The notes: generated by a model not told the origin, from the letters alone. A stretch of 33,091 bases of DNA from Phenylobacterium sp. (GCF_030681155.1 NZ_JAUXXE010000006.1:1-33091), one strand, 5' to 3'. Counted from the stretch's first letter, positions 16,764 through 25,521 are shown. Numbers and translations are program-made.

Positions 16764-18275
16764 ATGCGCGATATCCAACATTTCATCTCTGGCGCGGCGG
16801 TTGCTGGCGTCTCGGGCCGTTTCGGTGACGTTTTCAACCCCAATACAGGCGAGGTTCAGGCAAAAGTCGCCTTGGCCACGGCCGCCGAGGTGGAAGGCGC
16901 TGTACAAGCGGCCCTGGCGGCTCAGCCCGCGTGGGCGGCGACCAATCCCCAGCGGCGTGCGCGGGTGATGTTCGAATTCAAGCGTCTGGTCGAGGCGCGG
17001 ATGGACGAGCTGGCGCAGCTTTTATCGTCCGAGCACGGCAAGGTGGTCGCCGACAGCCGGGGTGATATCCAGCGGGGGCTGGAGGTGATCGAGTTCGCCT
17101 GCGGCATTCCCCATGTGCTGAAGGGCGAATATACCGAGGGCGCGGGTCCCGGCATCGACGTCTATTCGATGCGACAGCCGCTGGGCGTGGCGGCCGGGAT
17201 CACCCCGTTCAACTTCCCCGGAATGATCCCGATGTGGATGTTCGGGATCGCCATCGCGGTCGGCAACACCTTCGTCCTGAAGCCGTCCGAGAAGGACCCG
17301 ACGCTGCCGGTGCGGCTGGCCGAGCTGTTCATGGAGGCAGGGGCCAATCTGGGTATGGACCTGAAGGGCGTGCTGAACGTGGTGCACGGCGACAAGGTCG
17401 CGGTTGACGCCATCCTGACGCATCCGGATATCGCCGCGGTCAGCTTCGTCGGCTCCTCCGACATCGCCCACTATGTCTACCAGACCGGCACGGCGCACGG
17501 GAAACGCGTCCAGGCCATGGGCGGCGCCAAGAACCACGGCATCATCCTGCCTGACGCCGATCTGGATCAGACGGTGCAAGACCTGGTCGGGGCGGCCTAT
17601 GGCTCGGCGGGCGAGCGCTGCATGGCCTTGCCAGTGGTGGTGCCGGTGGGCGCCAAGACCGCTGACGCGATCCGTGAACGCGTGGTGGCCGAGCTTGAGA
17701 CCTTGAAGGTCGGGGTTTCAACCGACGCCGCCGCGCAATACGGGCCCGTGGTCTCAGCTGCGCACCGCCAGAAGATCTCCGACTACATCCAACTCGGCGT
17801 CGACGAGGGCGCTGAACTGGTGGTCGACGGCCGCGGCTTCTCGCTGCAGGGCTTCGAGAAGGGGTTCTTCATCGGCCCGAGCCTGTTCGACCAGGTGAAG
17901 GCCGGGATGCGCACCTATCAGGAGGAGATCTTCGGGCCGGTCTTGCAGATCGTCCGCGCCGAGACCTTCGAGGAGGCCCTGGCCCTGCCCAGCCAGCACC
18001 AGTACGGCAACGGGGTGGCGATCTTCACCCGCAACGGTCGGGCGGCGCGCGAGTTCGCGTCCCGGGTCCAGGTCGGCATGGTCGGCATCAATGTCCCGAT
18101 CCCGGTGCCGGTCGCCTATCACTCGTTCGGCGGCTGGAAGCGCTCGGCGTTCGGCGACGTCAATCAGCACGGCCTTGAGGGCGTGCGCTTCTACACCAAG
18201 GTCAAGACCATCACCGCGCGCTGGCCCGAAGGCATGAGCGAGGATAGCGCCTTCGTCATTCCCACCATGAAGTGA
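16764..18275 (+). CDS. mmsA: CoA-acylating methylmalonate-semialdehyde dehydrogenase
   Basis: The enzyme oxidises methylmalonate semialdehyde (valine and thymine breakdown) or malonate semialdehyde (myo-inositol breakdown) to propionyl- or acetyl-CoA using NAD+ and CoA. The 503-residue product shows GVAAGITPFNFPGMIPMWMF, which is diagnostic for MmsA among aldehyde dehydrogenases. It also has LKPSEKDP, VSFVGSSDIA and the catalytic Cys286 in GSAGERCMAL. IPVPVAYHSFGGWKRS lies near the end. No strong ribosome site precedes the ATG. TTGACG (16711-16716) lies in the divergent gap toward the acyltransferase, and may be part of its promoter. No other valine or inositol genes are in view. Confidence 0.93.
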   Translation: MRDIQHFISGAAVAGVSGRFGDVFNPNTGEVQAKVALATAAEVEGAVQAALAAQPAWAATNPQRRARVMFEFKRLVEARMDELAQLLSSEHGKVVADSRGDIQRGLEVIEFACGIPHVLKGEYTEGAGPGIDVYSMRQPLGVAAGITPFNFPGMIPMWMFGIAIAVGNTFVLKPSEKDPTLPVRLAELFMEAGANLGMDLKGVLNVVHGDKVAVDAILTHPDIAAVSFVGSSDIAHYVYQTGTAHGKRVQAMGGAKNHGIILPDADLDQTVQDLVGAAYGSAGERCMALPVVVPVGAKTADAIRERVVAELETLKVGVSTDAAAQYGPVVSAAHRQKISDYIQLGVDEGAELVVDGRGFSLQGFEKGFFIGPSLFDQVKAGMRTYQEEIFGPVLQIVRAETFEEALALPSQHQYGNGVAIFTRNGRAAREFASRVQVGMVGINVPIPVPVAYHSFGGWKRSAFGDVNQHGLEGVRFYTKVKTITARWPEGMSEDSAFVIPTMK

Positions 18276-18319
18276 CCCCTCTAGGCTAGCGGTTCGCGGG
18301 GCCTGACAGTGGGGTTTAG

Positions 18320-18961
18320 ATGAAGCGTTTCCAGCTTTGGGCGATTGTGGGTCTGGCGGTCGCGCTCGTGGGCGTCGGTGGCTGGGCCTATTGGAACTAC
18401 GAACTGCGCTGGCAGCCCAAGACCATCACAAAACACCAGGAAGAGATCACCAAGATCCTGGAAACCTCCGGCTGGGTGTCGCCCGGTAAGACCGGCCCCA
18501 AGCTCTACATGGTCTCATTCCGGACCTGCCCGGACTGCGTCCGGTTCAAGGCCGAGGAATTCCCGCTGCTGCACGCCGCCAATGTCGACACCCGGGTGAT
18601 CGAGATCGCCAGGGCCGACTACAACGGCGTGTCGAAATCGACGCCGGCTGAGCGCTCCACCGTCGCCGAACTGTGGCTCAACCGTTCATGGCCATTGATG
18701 GAGCGTTGGGAGTCTGTCCCGGCCGAGGCCTGGACGGCGCCGGGAATTTCGCCGGCCGACGGCGACATGGCCCGGACCGCGGTGGTGGAGGCGGGACGCA
18801 AGATGGTCATCGACCTCAAGCCGCTGCTCAAGGCCAACGGCATCAATTTCGCCTATCCGACCCTGATCTGGTGGACCGCCGACGGCAAGATGCGGGGCTG
18901 CGCTTGCGAGAAGCGCGAGACCTATCGGTTCGTGCGCCGTGAACTGGGCGTGAAGGGGTAG
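18320..18961 (+). CDS. Membrane-anchored thioredoxin-fold protein, CPDC motif
   Basis: The 213-residue protein begins with a short basic stretch and one hydrophobic helix (about residues 7-25), consistent with a signal anchor that puts the rest in the periplasm. A redox motif, SFRTCPDCVRF (Cys70, Cys73), and a probable cis-proline strand, FAYPTLIWW (about 181-189), mark a thioredoxin/DsbG-like fold. A second cysteine pair, CAC (Cys194, Cys196), follows the cis-proline strand at the place where the sequence returns to the active-site face. I do not recognise a named family. The likely role is thiol-disulfide exchange in the envelope. It follows mmsA by 44 bp and may share its transcript. Confidence 0.72.
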   Translation: MKRFQLWAIVGLAVALVGVGGWAYWNYELRWQPKTITKHQEEITKILETSGWVSPGKTGPKLYMVSFRTCPDCVRFKAEEFPLLHAANVDTRVIEIARADYNGVSKSTPAERSTVAELWLNRSWPLMERWESVPAEAWTAPGISPADGDMARTAVVEAGRKMVIDLKPLLKANGINFAYPTLIWWTADGKMRGCACEKRETYRFVRRELGVKG

Positions 18962-18965
18962 GCGA

Positions 18966-19190
18966 TCAGCCCGCGAATGGGCGACCGCTGTTGATTTCCT
19001 TGTTGCGGGCGCGAGTCTTCAGGCCGTGTTCGCGGTCGGCGGGGGCGCGGTCGGCGCGCCGGCCGATGCCCTGGCGACTACCTTCTGCTTCCAGCGCCTC
19101 GGCCTCCTCGATATCGACGACGGCGGGGTCCGGGTCTTCCTGCGAAGCGAATGAGGCGGGTTCCGTGACGCTGCGGTCTCGCGCGGACAT
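18966..19190 (-). CDS. Small acidic hypothetical protein
   Basis: This is a 74-residue ORF with an excellent ribosome site (AAGGAG, about six bases before the ATG), which is why I accept it over an overlapping plus-strand frame. The first half is acidic (QEDPDPAVVDIEEAEALEAE) and the second half basic and polar (RRADRAPADREHGLKTRARN). There are no cysteines or hydrophobic segments, so it is probably a disordered cytoplasmic protein. It is divergent from zapE and convergent with the thioredoxin-fold gene, whose stop lies 4 bp away. Function unknown. Confidence 0.6.
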   Translation of the reverse strand: MSARDRSVTEPASFASQEDPDPAVVDIEEAEALEAEGSRQGIGRRADRAPADREHGLKTRARNKEINSGRPFAG

Positions 19191-19296
19191 GGGGGTCTCC
19201 TTGTTCGAGGTACGAGAGACTCAACCCCGTCCGCGCCAGACTGTTCCGCAGACGGTTCCACTTGAGGCGGCGGCGGCGGCGGGTTAGGCCGGAGCG

Positions 19297-20412
19297 ATGG
19301 CCTCCCAGCTTCAAGCCGCCTATGACGCCCGACTGGCGCAGGGCGAAATACGTCCTGACCCCGCCCAGGCCGCGGCTCTCGCCGCCCTGGTGCGGTTGGA
19401 GAGCGATCTCGTCGCCGCCGAGCCCAGCGGTTTCGCCGCCTTCTTCAAGAAGCCCGAAAGCCAGCGTGGCGTCTATCTGATCGGGCCGGTCGGGCGCGGC
19501 AAGTCGATGCTGATGGACCTGTTCTTCGCCACGGCTCCGGTCGAGAAGAAGCGCCGCGTTCACTTCCATGTTTTCATGGGCGAGATCCACCGGCTGATCG
19601 ACGCCTGGCGCAAGGGCGACGCGGCCGGGCGCAAGGCGAAGTTCGGGCAGGCGAAAGGTGATGATCCCATCGCGCCCCTGGCTGACGTTGTGGCCGGACA
19701 GGCTCGGCTGCTGTGCTTTGACGAGTTTCAGGTCACCGATATCGCCGACGCCATGATCCTGGGCCGGCTGTTCGAGGCGCTGTTCGCGCGTGGCGTCACC
19801 CTGGTCGCGACCTCCAACCGGCTGCCCGACCAGCTCTACAAGGACGGTATCAACCGCCAGCTGTTCCTGCCGTTCATCGAGCTGCTGAAGAGCAAGGTCG
19901 AGGTGGTGAGCGTGGCCGGGCCGCATGATTACCGCCTGGACCGCCTGCGCGCGGCCGGCACCTGGTTCTCGCCCAGCGACCCGGACAATCAGCGCAGCTT
20001 TGAAGCCCTATGGCGCGACATGCTAGGCGGGGAGGAGGAGACCGGCGAGACGTTGGAGGTGCTGGGTCGCAAGGTTCACCTGCCCCACACATCGGGCGGG
20101 ATGGTCAAGGCGACCTTCGCCAGCCTGTGCTCGGTGGCCTTGGGGCCGAACGACTATGTGGCCATAGCCGAGCGGTTCCACACCGTCTTCCTGCAGGACG
20201 TACCCAAACTCACCGCCAATCGTCGGGAGGAGGCGCGGCGGTTCGTGATTCTGATCGACGCCCTCTATGAAGCCCATGCCCGGTTGATCGTATTGGCGGA
20301 GGCCGAGCCGACGGCGCTCTACCCGGAGGGCGACGGCGCGTTCGAGTTCGAGCGCACCGCCTCGCGCCTGCAAGAGATGCGTTCGGCTGACTGGCTGGAG
20401 GAGCGGCCCTAG
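19297..20412 (+). CDS. zapE: Cell division protein ZapE (AFG1-like ATPase)
   Basis: The 371-residue AAA-type ATPase has Walker A GPVGRGKSMLMDLFF near residue 66 and Walker B LLCFDEFQVTDIADAM near 144. The sensor segment VATSNRLPDQLYKDG follows, and the C-terminal part carries FLQDVPKL and RFVILIDALYE. In E. coli ZapE acts at the division ring under stress; the mitochondrial relative AFG1 helps turn over respiratory proteins. A location near the succinate dehydrogenase operon fits either idea but proves neither. ATG 19297 has only a close GGAG. Confidence 0.93.
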   Translation: MASQLQAAYDARLAQGEIRPDPAQAAALAALVRLESDLVAAEPSGFAAFFKKPESQRGVYLIGPVGRGKSMLMDLFFATAPVEKKRRVHFHVFMGEIHRLIDAWRKGDAAGRKAKFGQAKGDDPIAPLADVVAGQARLLCFDEFQVTDIADAMILGRLFEALFARGVTLVATSNRLPDQLYKDGINRQLFLPFIELLKSKVEVVSVAGPHDYRLDRLRAAGTWFSPSDPDNQRSFEALWRDMLGGEEETGETLEVLGRKVHLPHTSGGMVKATFASLCSVALGPNDYVAIAERFHTVFLQDVPKLTANRREEARRFVILIDALYEAHARLIVLAEAEPTALYPEGDGAFEFERTASRLQEMRSADWLEERP

Positions 20413-20637
20413 GCGCCCCGCGTTGCTAGATGCAAAGGGCGCTCGTGACATCGCTGCGCGTCGCCGCTATGTTCACGCCACTATGAGCCTGCGTCCCGCC
20501 CTCCTTCTCAAAGTAGCCGCCGCCCTTCCGGGGCGACGCGAGGTCGTGCGCAGCTAGCTGCTCACCCCGCCGATCCCCGCAAATTTCGCGGATGGATTGG
20601 CCAGACTTTGCTCCATCCGCATTCGATGGAGCTTTAC
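20413..20637 (+). promoter_or_regulatory. Structured leader before the aminotransferase gene
   Basis: The 225-base gap after zapE holds no solid gene. It contains a perfect 12-bp palindrome, GCAGCTAGCTGC (20550-20561). A bulged dyad around AAATTT (about 20573-20593) follows. The gap ends with a 7-bp hairpin, GCTCCAT (20610-20616) with ATGGAGC (20626-20632), whose right arm includes the GGAG ribosome site of the next gene. A 24-codon ORF at 20483-20557 lacks a ribosome site and is doubtful. The combination suggests control of the aminotransferase by a DNA-binding protein, by RNA folding, or both. Confidence 0.5.
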
Positions 20638-21852
20638 ATGAACACCTGGACCGACCGCTTTGCTGAACGGATGGCGCGTGTTCGCGCCTCCGAAATCCGC
20701 GAGTTGCTAAAGCTGCTGGATCAGCCGGACATCCTGTCCTTCGCCGGCGGTATTCCCGATCCGCAGCTCTTTCCGGCCGAACGCCTCCAGGCGGCCTACC
20801 AACAGGTGCTGACGGAGGCCGGCGCCCAGGCCCTGCAGTATTCGGTCAGCGAGGGGCTGCCTGAACTACGCCGCTGGATCGCCGCGCGGATGACCGCCGA
20901 CGGCGTGCCTTGCGACGAAGGCAACATCGTCATCACCGCTGGCTCGCAGCAGGCGCTGGACCTGATCGGCAAGCTTTTCCTGACGCGGGACGACACCGTG
21001 CTGGCTGAGCGGCCGACCTATTTGGGCGCGCTTGGCGCGTTCAACGCCTATGAGCCGACCTATGGCGACCTGGAGGCTGGCGTCCCGGCCGGCGCGCGCT
21101 TGGCCTATCTGGTCCCGGACTTCGCCAATCCATCGGGCCGCACGATGACGCGCCAGGAACGCGAGGCGGTGTTGGACCGCGCCGCGGCGCACGACCTCGT
21201 GCTGGTTGAAGACGCCGCCTATCGCGAACTGCGCTTTTCAGGGACCAGCGAGCCGTCGCTCTTGGCGCTGGACGTGGCGCGGTCGGGCTCAATCGAGAAC
21301 GCCCGGACCCTCTATTGCGGGACGCTCTCCAAGACTCTGTCGCCGGCGCTGCGGCTCGGCTGGGTCTGCGCGGCCCGGCCGGTGATCGACAAGCTCGTGC
21401 TGCTGAAGCAGGGCTGTGACCTGCACGTTTCGACGATCAATCAGATGGTCGCCGCCAAGGTGGTCGCCGAAGACTACGATGCTCACCTGGAGCGCCTGCG
21501 TGTCCATTATCGCGAGCGAGCCTCGGCCATGCAGGCCGCGCTCGCCCGGCACATGCCCTTGGGCGTGAGCTGGTCGAAGCCTCAGGGCGGGATGTTCGTC
21601 TGGCTCAAGGTCCCCGAGGGTCTGGACGGCGCCCATCTGCTGGAGGCGGCGCTGGCTGAAGAGCGTGTCGCCTTCGTGCCTGGCGGGCCGTTCTTCGCCG
21701 TGGAGCCTCAGGCCAACACCCTGCGCCTCAGCTATTCGTTGCTCGGCCCGGACGACATCGACGAGGGCGTGCGTCGTCTGGCGCGGGTCATTGAGGCGCG
21801 GATCGCGCATCCCGGCTCCAATATGAGGCGAGTGGCTCGAAGCGCGGCCTAG
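20638..21852 (+). CDS. PLP-dependent aminotransferase, class I/II (2-aminoadipate/MocR-domain type)
   Basis: The 404-residue protein is a fold-type I aminotransferase. FAGGIPDPQLFP near the start binds substrate. LQYSVSEGLPELR and ITAGSQQALDLIGK follow. VPDFANPSGRTMT and LVEDAAYRELRF hold the cofactor Asn and Asp, and Lys232 in CGTLSKTLSPALRLGW forms the PLP aldimine. The pattern matches the LysN/2-aminoadipate transaminase group, whose domain also occurs fused in MocR regulators, but there is no winged-helix domain here. The substrate is unknown. I chose ATG 20638, with GGAG six bases away, over upstream TTG 20608 and ATG 20626. A convergent LysR gene ends 21 bp downstream. Confidence 0.86.
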   Translation: MNTWTDRFAERMARVRASEIRELLKLLDQPDILSFAGGIPDPQLFPAERLQAAYQQVLTEAGAQALQYSVSEGLPELRRWIAARMTADGVPCDEGNIVITAGSQQALDLIGKLFLTRDDTVLAERPTYLGALGAFNAYEPTYGDLEAGVPAGARLAYLVPDFANPSGRTMTRQEREAVLDRAAAHDLVLVEDAAYRELRFSGTSEPSLLALDVARSGSIENARTLYCGTLSKTLSPALRLGWVCAARPVIDKLVLLKQGCDLHVSTINQMVAAKVVAEDYDAHLERLRVHYRERASAMQAALARHMPLGVSWSKPQGGMFVWLKVPEGLDGAHLLEAALAEERVAFVPGGPFFAVEPQANTLRLSYSLLGPDDIDEGVRRLARVIEARIAHPGSNMRRVARSAA

Positions 21853-21873
21853 CGCTGCGCCTAGCCACGTCCC

Positions 21874-22755
21874 CTAGGCGCGCAGGCTCTTCACGAGTTC
21901 GCGGGCGTAGGGGGCGAGTTGGCTCAGGTCGCGCACGCAGATGGTGAGGTCGCGCCGCGCCCAGTCGTCGGTCAGTTCGACAATGCCCAGCGACATGGTG
22001 CGGGCGGCGCGGCGGGCGGTGGTTTCGGGCACGATGCCGACCCCGACGCCGCATTCGACCAGACGGCAGACGGCGTCGAAGCTACGGAGCTGGACGCGCA
22101 GGCGCAGCGGCCGGCCTTCGCGCGCGGCCTTGGTCGAAAGAAAGCGCTGCAGCGAACTGGCGCGGTCGAGGCCGACGAGATCGAAGCCGAGCACGTCGGC
22201 GAATGTCATCGAGCTGCGCTGCGCCAATGGGTGGATCGCGCTGCTGACCACAACGAAGCGGTCAGAGCGGAAGGGAAAGGTCTCCAGGCTGCCCATGTCG
22301 ACCGTCCCGGCGACAATCCCGACATCCCCGACCCCTTCGGCCACCAGTCCGACGATCTCGTCGGATAGGCGCTCCTCCAGATTGACGCTGACATGGGGGT
22401 GGCCGGCCAGGAAGCGACTGAGCGCCTCGGGCAGGAATTCGGTCAGGGCGTTGGTGTTGGCTAGCAACCGCACCTCGCCGGATAGGCCGCCGGCATAGGC
22501 GCCCAGGTCCTCGCGCAGCCGCGCGGTCTGGGACAGGATCGTTCGCGCATGCTTGAGCAGGGTGCGGCCGGCCGGCGTCAGGCTGACCCCTTGGCGTGAT
22601 CTCTCCAGCAATGGGGCGCCCAAGGCGTCCTCCATGTTGCGGATCCGCGTGGAGGCCGCGGCAAGGGCCAGGGCGCTGCGTTCGGCCCCGCGGGTGATTG
22701 AGCCGGCGTCCACCACCTCGCAGAACAGTCTCAGATCGACCAGGTCGAAGCGCAT
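21874..22755 (-). CDS. LysR-family transcriptional regulator
   Basis: The 293-residue protein has an N-terminal winged helix-turn-helix (residues 1-60: FDLVDLRLFCEVVDAGSI, then SALALAAASTRIRNME and LLERSRQGVSLTPAGRTLL). A periplasmic-binding-protein-like effector domain follows (about 90-290). ATG 22755 gives the normal LysR start; the open frame to 22803 begins with an unlikely TTG. The start codon lies inside a perfect inverted repeat (22752-22778), suggesting autoregulation. It is divergent from sdhCDAB across about 180 bp and convergent with the aminotransferase, so either could be its target. The inducer cannot be inferred. Confidence 0.9.
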   Translation of the reverse strand: MRFDLVDLRLFCEVVDAGSITRGAERSALALAAASTRIRNMEDALGAPLLERSRQGVSLTPAGRTLLKHARTILSQTARLREDLGAYAGGLSGEVRLLANTNALTEFLPEALSRFLAGHPHVSVNLEERLSDEIVGLVAEGVGDVGIVAGTVDMGSLETFPFRSDRFVVVSSAIHPLAQRSSMTFADVLGFDLVGLDRASSLQRFLSTKAAREGRPLRLRVQLRSFDAVCRLVECGVGVGIVPETTARRAARTMSLGIVELTDDWARRDLTICVRDLSQLAPYARELVKSLRA

Positions 22756-22778
22756 CCTTCGTCTCCTGCGAAGGATGC
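22752..22778 (-). promoter_or_regulatory. Perfect inverted repeat spanning the LysR start codon and ribosome site
   Basis: GCATCCTTCG (22752-22761) and CGAAGGATGC (22769-22778) are exact reverse complements separated by 7 bases. In the lysR mRNA the AUG lies in the 3' arm and the AGGAG ribosome site lies in the loop. It could act as an RNA hairpin masking the start or as a DNA operator for autorepression. Confidence 0.7.
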
Positions 22779-22875
22779 TTACGGGAAAGACGCATTGCTT
22801 CAAAAGAAAAATGGAGTGAACTTCGGCATCGGCGAAGGTTGGTCGCGTTCTGCGCGCCCTTACGCCCAGCCTTCG

Positions 22876-22902
22876 TTGACAGTTAAGGGCTGCGGCTTAA
22901 AA
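22876..22902 (+). promoter_or_regulatory. Probable sdhCDAB promoter
   Basis: TTGACA (22876-22881), a 13-bp spacer and GCTTAAAA (22895-22902) approximate the Caulobacter housekeeping pattern. Two dyads overlap it: TTAAG (22883-22887) with CTTAA (22896-22900), and GCGGCT (22892-22897) with AGCCGC (22907-22912). Either could bind a regulator, including the divergent LysR product. Confidence 0.5.
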
Positions 22903-22933
22903 GCGGAGCCGCTTCTTCCAGTTCGGAATGCTC

Positions 22934-23332
22934 ATGACAGACGCCCCTCGCGAACGCCCGCTCTCGCCCCACACGACGATCTGGCGGTGGCACTTGACCA
23001 TGGCCACCTCGATCCTGCACCGCGCCTCGGGTTGCGCACTGTATGGCGGGGGTCTGATCCTGGCGATCTGGGCGATGACGCTCGCCGCCGGGCCTGAGGC
23101 CTACGGAACCTTCAAGGCGGTCATGGGCTCGTTCCCTGGCAAGATCGTCATGTTCGGCCTGACCCTGGCGACCTTCTATCACTTGGCTAAGGGCATCCAG
23201 CACCTGATCTGGGACGCTGGCCACGGCTACAATCTGAAAACCGCGACCATGGGCGCTATCGCCACGATCGCCTTCGCCATCGCCGCCACCCTCGCGGTCT
23301 GGATCATCGCCGCCATGACGGGAGCGCTCTGA
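22934..23332 (+). CDS. sdhC: Succinate dehydrogenase cytochrome b556 subunit
   Basis: SdhC is one of two membrane anchors of complex II, holding heme b and the ubiquinone site. The 132-residue protein has the N-terminal signature RPLSPHTTIWRW, then SILHRASGCALYGGG, with three membrane helices (about 27-50, 65-88 and 105-130). The probable heme histidine lies in FYHLAKGIQHLIWD. I prefer ATG 22934 (MTDAPRERP), which has GGAA five bases upstream; ATG 22928 would add two residues. It is the first gene of sdhCDAB, and its TGA overlaps the sdhD ATG by one base. Confidence 0.94.
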   Translation: MTDAPRERPLSPHTTIWRWHLTMATSILHRASGCALYGGGLILAIWAMTLAAGPEAYGTFKAVMGSFPGKIVMFGLTLATFYHLAKGIQHLIWDAGHGYNLKTATMGAIATIAFAIAATLAVWIIAAMTGAL

Positions 23333-23724
23333 TGGCTAGCTATCGCACACCTCTGGGCCGCGCTCGCGGCCTTGGCGCCGCCAAGCACGGCGTCGGAGCC
23401 TGGATCGCAGAGCGGGTCACCGCCGTGGCCCTGGTCCCGCTGGTGCTCTGGGCGGTGTTCGCCGGCCTGCGCCTGGCCGCCACCGACTATTACGGCGCGG
23501 TGGAGTGGCTGACCTCCTCAGCGCTCAACCCCGTGCTGATGGGGCTCTTCGTCATCGTCGGCTTCATGCACATGCATGCCGGCCTGCGGGTGGTGATCGA
23601 AGACTATATCGAAAAGCACCTAACGCGCGCCGGACTGCTGCTGCTTAACCTCTTCGCCTGCTCGCTCATCGGGGCGCTGGCGGTGTTCTCCATTCTGAAG
23701 GTCGCGCTGGGAGGCGCTTACTAA
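23332..23724 (+). CDS. sdhD: Succinate dehydrogenase hydrophobic membrane anchor subunit
   Basis: SdhD is the second membrane anchor of complex II. The 130-residue protein starts with [20 protein letters not shown], then [14 protein letters not shown] (first helix). A middle helix, [19 protein letters not shown], carries histidines suited to heme and quinone binding, and IEDYIEKH follows. The third helix closes the chain. TGATG overlap with sdhC implies coupled translation and matched subunit amounts. sdhA follows after 4 bp. Confidence 0.94.
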   Translation: MASYRTPLGRARGLGAAKHGVGAWIAERVTAVALVPLVLWAVFAGLRLAATDYYGAVEWLTSSALNPVLMGLFVIVGFMHMHAGLRVVIEDYIEKHLTRAGLLLLNLFACSLIGALAVFSILKVALGGAY

Positions 23725-23728
23725 TCCC

Positions 23729-25516
23729 ATGGCGAACTATCAGTTCATCGATCACAAGTTTGATGTCGTCGTGGTCGGCGCTGGCGGCTCGGGGCTCCGC
23801 GCCGCGCTCGGCTGCGCCCAGGCTGGTCTGAAGACCGCCTGCATCTCCAAGGTCTTCCCGACCCGATCGCACACTGTCGCGGCCCAGGGCGGGATCTCCG
23901 CCTCGCTCGGCAATATGGGCGAGGACGACTGGCGCTGGCACATGTACGACACCGTCAAGGGGTCGGACTGGCTGGGCGACCAGGACGCTATCGAATACCT
24001 CTGCCGTAACGCGCCGGCCGCTGTTTACGAGCTGGAACACTGGGGCGTGCCGTTCTCGCGCACCTCGGAAGGCAAGATCTACCAGCGCGCCTTTGGCGGC
24101 ATGACCAAGAACTTCGGCGAGGCCCCGATTCAGCGCACCTGCGCTGCGGCCGACCGGACCGGCCACGCGATGCTGCACACGATGTACGGCCAGAGCCTGG
24201 CCCACGACACCGAGTTCTTCATCGAGTACTTCGCTCTCGACCTGATCATGGACGAAGGCGTCTGCCGCGGCGTGACTGCGTGGAAGCTCGATGACGGCAC
24301 CCTGCATCGCTTCCAGGCTCAGCAAGTCATTCTGGCGACCGGCGGCTACGGCCGCGCCTACTTCTCGGCGACCAGCGCCCACACCTGCACCGGCGACGGC
24401 GGCGGCATGGCGCTGCGCGCCGGCCTGCCCCTGCAGGACATGGAATTCGTCCAGTTCCACCCGACCGGCATTTATGGCGCGGGCTGCCTCATCACCGAGG
24501 GGGCGCGCGGCGAGGGCGGTTATCTGACCAATTCCGAGGGCGAGCGCTTCATGGAGCGCTATGCGCCGTCCGTGAAGGATCTGGCGCCGCGCGACATGGT
24601 CAGCCGGGCCATGACCATCGAGATTCGCGAAGGCCGCGGCGTGGGTCCGAAGAAGGACCACATCTTCCTGCACCTCGATCACCTGGATCCGAAGATGCTG
24701 GCCGAACGCCTTCCGGGCATTTCGGAAAGCGCTAAAATCTTCGCCGGCGTCGACGTGACCAAGGAGCCGATCCCGGTCCTGCCGACTGTCCACTACAACA
24801 TGGGCGGCATTCCGACGAACTTCTACTCCGAGGTCGTGACCCGTCTGGGCGACGATCCCGACAAGGTGGTTCCGGGCCTGATGGCCGTGGGCGAAGCCGC
24901 CTGCGTGTCGGTGCACGGCGCCAACCGCCTGGGCTCCAACTCGCTGATCGACCTGGTGGTGTTCGGCCGCTCGGCCGCGCTGCGCTGCGCCGACACCATC
25001 AAGGCCGGCGCCACCCAGCCGGAACTGAAGCCGGCCATGACCGATGGTCACCTGGCGCGCTTCGACAAGTTCCGCAACGCCTCGGGCGGCACCACGACCG
25101 CCTCGTTGCGCCTTGAGATGCAGAAGGCCATGCAGGAAGACGCCGCCGTGTTCCGCACGACGGACAGCCTGGCCTCCGGCGTCGAGCGGCTCGCCGCCGT
25201 CCACGCCAAGCGCCCGGACCTCAAGGTCTCCGACCGTGGCATGATCTGGAACACCGACCTCCTGGAGACCCTGGAGTTCGACAACCTGGTCGGTCAGGCG
25301 ATCACCACGGTGGCCGGGGCGTTCAACCGCACCGAAAGCCGCGGCGCCCACGCCCACGAGGACTTCCCGGATCGCAACGACGAAACCTGGATGAAGCACA
25401 CCCTGACTTGGTTCGACGATGCGACCGGTAAGGTCGCGATCGATTACCGGCCGGTGCACAGCTACACCCTGACCAACGACATCGCTTACATCCCGCCCAA
25501 GGCGCGGGTGTACTAG
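23729..25516 (+). CDS. sdhA: Succinate dehydrogenase flavoprotein subunit
   Basis: SdhA oxidises succinate to fumarate with covalently bound FAD, on the cytoplasmic face. The 595-residue protein has the dinucleotide fold [15 protein letters not shown] and the FAD-linking histidine His48 in [10 protein letters not shown]. The substrate segment [20 protein letters not shown], the catalytic-arginine region around residues 285-300 ([13 protein letters not shown]) and [10 protein letters not shown] are also present. The length is typical. A 14-base gap separates a GGGAGG from the ATG, so translation probably relies on coupling with sdhD. Very secure call. Confidence 0.97.
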   Translation: MANYQFIDHKFDVVVVGAGGSGLRAALGCAQAGLKTACISKVFPTRSHTVAAQGGISASLGNMGEDDWRWHMYDTVKGSDWLGDQDAIEYLCRNAPAAVYELEHWGVPFSRTSEGKIYQRAFGGMTKNFGEAPIQRTCAAADRTGHAMLHTMYGQSLAHDTEFFIEYFALDLIMDEGVCRGVTAWKLDDGTLHRFQAQQVILATGGYGRAYFSATSAHTCTGDGGGMALRAGLPLQDMEFVQFHPTGIYGAGCLITEGARGEGGYLTNSEGERFMERYAPSVKDLAPRDMVSRAMTIEIREGRGVGPKKDHIFLHLDHLDPKMLAERLPGISESAKIFAGVDVTKEPIPVLPTVHYNMGGIPTNFYSEVVTRLGDDPDKVVPGLMAVGEAACVSVHGANRLGSNSLIDLVVFGRSAALRCADTIKAGATQPELKPAMTDGHLARFDKFRNASGGTTTASLRLEMQKAMQEDAAVFRTTDSLASGVERLAAVHAKRPDLKVSDRGMIWNTDLLETLEFDNLVGQAITTVAGAFNRTESRGAHAHEDFPDRNDETWMKHTLTWFDDATGKVAIDYRPVHSYTLTNDIAYIPPKARVY

Positions 25517-25521
25517 GACCG

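Noticed and set aside
18991..19287. 98-residue plus-strand frame overlapping the small acidic protein
   Set aside because: No ribosome site; the minus-strand frame has a strong one and a more natural composition.
20483..20557. 24-codon leader peptide before the aminotransferase (Leu/Ala/Val-rich)
   Set aside because: No ribosome site, and no terminator/antiterminator pair that would make an attenuator.
22883..22900. TTAA...TTAA before sdhC as a CtrA site
   Set aside because: The spacing is 10 bases, not the 7 required for a CtrA full site.
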